Shown one piece after another: positions 61,430 through 64,000 of a stretch of DNA of 64,000 nucleotides. Position numbers and translations under genes: made by a program. Within the stretch, counting starts at the first letter, position 1, and each line of letters begins with the position of its first letter. Under the pieces are notes generated by a model. It saw nothing but the letters and a program-made list of their open reading frames with translations. It was not told the origin of the DNA and ran no database searches. Location: NCBI GenBank assembly GCA_963733885.1, contig CAVTES010000008.1, positions 62,001 to 126,000 of the forward strand. The letters are read 5' to 3'. The DNA comes from JACVRW01 sp963733885. Its GTDB lineage: Bacteria; Actinomycetota; Thermoleophilia; Solirubrobacterales; Thermoleophilaceae.

Positions 61430-64000
61430 TCACCCCGCCAGCCTCGGCGGCACAGTCATCACACGATCGACGACCGCACCTTCGAGGAGGCTCGGGAGAT
61501 GGAGGTCCGGCGGTGTGCTACCGGTGACCCGGAAGATCGTGATCTTGGCCGGCGTGATGTCCCCGTAGCGATCGAAGCGGAAGTCGCCGAGAATGCCGTC
61601 CTTCACGCGGATCGCCCGCAGCTCGCGCAGAACGGAAGCGCGGGTCCCGTCGGAGCGAGCGATCGCTTGCAGGACAACCTCCGTCGCCTGCGCCGCGTGC
61701 AGCGCAAACTCTTCATGGGCCGCCGAGCCGAAATCGCGTGTGAAGCGGTCGCCGGCCTGAGTCAGGTCGAGTGCGTCGGGCGGGAGCTCCGACGTGGCCA
61801 CGTACAACCCGCGAGCGGCCCGGCCGGCGCGCTCGAGCACGTCGGGGATCGCCGAGAAACCGTCACCCGCCATGATCGTGGCCCGGGGGCCGAGGCGGGC
61901 GCGCAAGGCCTTCAGCAGCCTGTCACCGCCGTACCAGATCTCGGCACCGATGAGCACGCCCTCGGCGCCGGAGCGCGCGACCCTGTCGGCGAGCGCGTTG
62001 TAGCTCTTGGCGTCCACGTCGAAGGATTCCGAACCTGCGACCTTGATCCCCAGCCGTGGGGCCACCCGGTGGAATGGGCCCGTCACCGAGACGTCCCCGG
62101 CGACTCCGCGCGCGTGGAGCAGGTAGACGCCCTCCAGCCGGAGCCGCTTTGCGAGCATGGCCATGGCCACGCCCTGCCGGTCGTCGCGAGCGATGACGCG
62201 CAGGAAGTTGCGGGCCCCGGTGGGGTAGTACACGTCCGGCTCGCCCCTGACGCCAAGGGGCGCTGGCAGCGCGAGCCGCCCGCCACGAGTGGGTTGGGGT
62301 GGGTATTCGACGGGCTGATCAGCGCAAGCGGGCCGCCCGGTGCCCGGTTGAGGATCGGGATCTCCACCCGGGCGCAGCGCGAGTGATATGGGCCGATCAC
62401 GGCCGCGAGCCGCTCGGCTCTTGCGTATGCGTTCGCGTTCGCAGCGCACTTGCGCTCCTCGGTGCTGCCGCTCTGCGCGGTCGAGTCGTCGCAGGACTGG
62501 TAGCCCACCACGTGCCCGCCGGCCTCGAAGCCGTGGTCCTTGAGCACGAAGCCGATCGCGTCGGTCATCCCGCGCGGGCCGGCGCCGTCGGGGCCCTGGA
62601 GTGGGAGGTCGGAGGCGATCAGGACGTCTGGTTTCCTGCCTCCCGAGGCGACCTCGCTGCACGCCGACGCCGGCAGGACGCCATCGCGGGTCCCACCAGC
62701 CACGCTGACCCATGCCGAGCCGGCACCCGCGGCGAGCGCCTGCGAAGCACCGACCTCCACCCGCGCCGTGACGGTGTTCGTGCGCGGATCGATTCGGGAG
62801 ACGCTGCCGTCAACGTAGTTGGCGGTCCAGACCGCTCCGTCGCCGAAGGCGACGTACGTCGAGCCCACCCCGACGTCGATCGTGCGCTTGAGCGGGTACG
62901 GCCCGGGTTCGATCCGCCAGAGCAGGCCCTCCTCCGACGTCACCCAGACGGAGCCCGCTCCGACGGCGATCCCCGACAGGAAGTTGCTGCCCACGCGAAG
63001 CCTCGCGGTGACGCGGTTGGTGCGCGGGTCGATCCCCACGATCGAGCGGCCTGCCCAGTCCAGCAACCACGCCCCCTCCTTGCCCGCCGCGAGCCTCCTT
63101 GGCGAAACGCCGACGTCGATCGTCGCAACAATCCTGCCGGTCTCGGGTCGATGCGCGAGACGTTCTCGTCGGGGTTGCTCGCCCATACCGCGCCTGCTCC
63201 GACCGCGATCCGCGGGTGCCCCATGCTCGGGGCCCCCAGCACGCCGCCCGACGTGTCCGGAAGCTGCACGTTGCGAGTGGTCTGCGCCGACTTCGGGTCG
63301 ATCCGCGAGATGCTCTCCGTGACGTACGGGGGACGCCCGCCACCCTGCCCGACCCAGAGCGCTCCTGCCCCGGCTGCGAGATCGCTCGGGTGGCCACCCG
63401 TCTCGAACGTCTTGACGATCTTCGTGGTCTCGGGGTCGATACGGGAGACGGTGTCGTCCTCCGTGTTCAGGGCCCAGACCGCGCCCTCGCCGACGGCGAT
63501 GTTGCTCGGGGCCGTGGCGGCGTCTGCGAACGAGTCGATGCCACCGTCCGCGTCGATCGCGGCGACCCCGTTCCCGAGCGGCTCCACTCGGCTGTCGACA
63601 CCGGTCGTCAGGGCGACGATCACCGCGGCGAGTACTCCGCCGAGCACGAGCAATCCAGCCGCGAGAACGGTGCGGCCGCGACGCCGGAGCCAGGACGGGA
63701 CACGTGTTCGACGAACGGGCGCCGCGGCGCGCAAGCCGATAGCCCGGCGGGCATCCTCGATCAGCTCGGCGCAGCTCCCATACCGCTCGTCCCTTTCCTT
63801 CGCGAGCCCTCTCCCGAGCACCGAGTCGAGGGCGGCGTAGCCGGGCAGCGGGGCAGGCTGCTCGTGCATGTGCGCCCACAGCATCTCCGCCTCGCTATCG
63901 CGCCGGAAGGGCGGCGCGCCGGACAGGCACTCGTACAGGACGCAGGCGAGTGCGTAGGAGTCGGTGCGCCCGTCGACGGCCTCGCCGCGGATCTGCTCGG
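61430..64000 (-). CDS. Transmembrane Ser/Thr kinase with beta-propeller and substrate-binding sensor, partial and frameshifted
   Basis: Runs in from beyond the window. At the edge is a protein-kinase C-lobe (RTDSYALACVLYECLSGAPP), then a membrane helix VLAAGLLVLGGVLAAVIVAL. Then come about seven YVTN/Vgb-type propeller repeats (SRIDPETTKIVKTFETGG pattern), and a branched-chain-amino-acid-binding (LivJ-like) domain from DVLIASDLPLQGPDG to the end. Frame changes occur at about 63143 and 62285; each removes one base. Kinase N-lobe is outside the window. The outer domains should sense a ligand and signal inward. Confidence 0.75.

Overview
The window is about 64 kb of very GC-rich chromosomal DNA with strongly G/C-biased third codon positions. 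The gene content points to a soil actinobacterium, most likely class Thermoleophilia (Solirubrobacterales or Gaiellales): paralogous DUF2252 proteins, DUF1269 and SHOCT-domain proteins, an amphi-Trp protein, small DUF7144-like membrane proteins, AI-2E exporters, IS110 transposases and large ATP-binding LuxR regulators. The lineage is an inference from gene content; there is no rRNA or complete tRNA to test it.

Layout. 1-17 kb is a loose set of transporters and stress or envelope genes: a partial SulP, DUF1269, an HD-like protein with a CPA1-type antiporter, a DUF7144-like protein, DUF2252, a broken lipid kinase gene, amphi-Trp, a second SulP, a K+ channel, SHOCT proteins, a carboxymuconolactone decarboxylase (CMD)-like protein and an AI-2E exporter. 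17.7-26.9 kb holds metabolic and secreted proteins: a SABATH-type methyltransferase, a second methyltransferase, an LLM flavoenzyme, a Tat-exported amine oxidase, a secreted protein and an FN3 protein, with IS110 debris. 27.1-30.7 kb is a mobile-element hot spot: two IS110 elements in tandem, then a 3' tRNA-Val fragment, short repeats and an integrase tail. 30.8-34.1 kb is a tight operon of two ferritin-like proteins, an L,D-transpeptidase and a membrane-anchored recombinase-like protein. 34.4-38.3 kb holds a hydrolase, a TetR regulator facing a PNPOx-cupin operon, and a DUF899 protein. 38.5-53.9 kb returns to the stress/envelope set with paralogues of the 1-17 kb genes. 54-64 kb contains a papain-like hydrolase, a LuxR regulator, a methyltransferase, a lysyl-oxidase homologue, a GNAT and the start of a kinase/beta-propeller/substrate-binding sensor.

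Two patterns tie the window together. First, a directional element of about 25 bp (left half TTTCATSCC, three to four bases, right half GGGNNATG) occurs at least 17 times, always pointing at the downstream gene. It usually lies 30-140 bp before genes of the stress/envelope set (DUF1269, DUF2252, DUF7144-like, SHOCT, CMD-like, AI-2E, lipoprotein). It looks like the control site of one regulon. Second, the DUF2252 / PAP2 / diacylglycerol-kinase / amphi-Trp cassette exists twice (5.8-9.2 kb and 46.0-50.0 kb), with a third scrap at 3.0 kb. The 5.8-9.2 kb copy is decayed (PAP2 truncated, kinase start lost and frameshifted), yet about 950 bp of it is almost identical to the intact copy, which looks like gene conversion.

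Caution: at least nine genes carry apparent single-base frameshifts, several in C or G runs. Some may be assembly errors rather than true pseudogenes. I found no CRISPR array, prophage, rRNA or complete tRNA.
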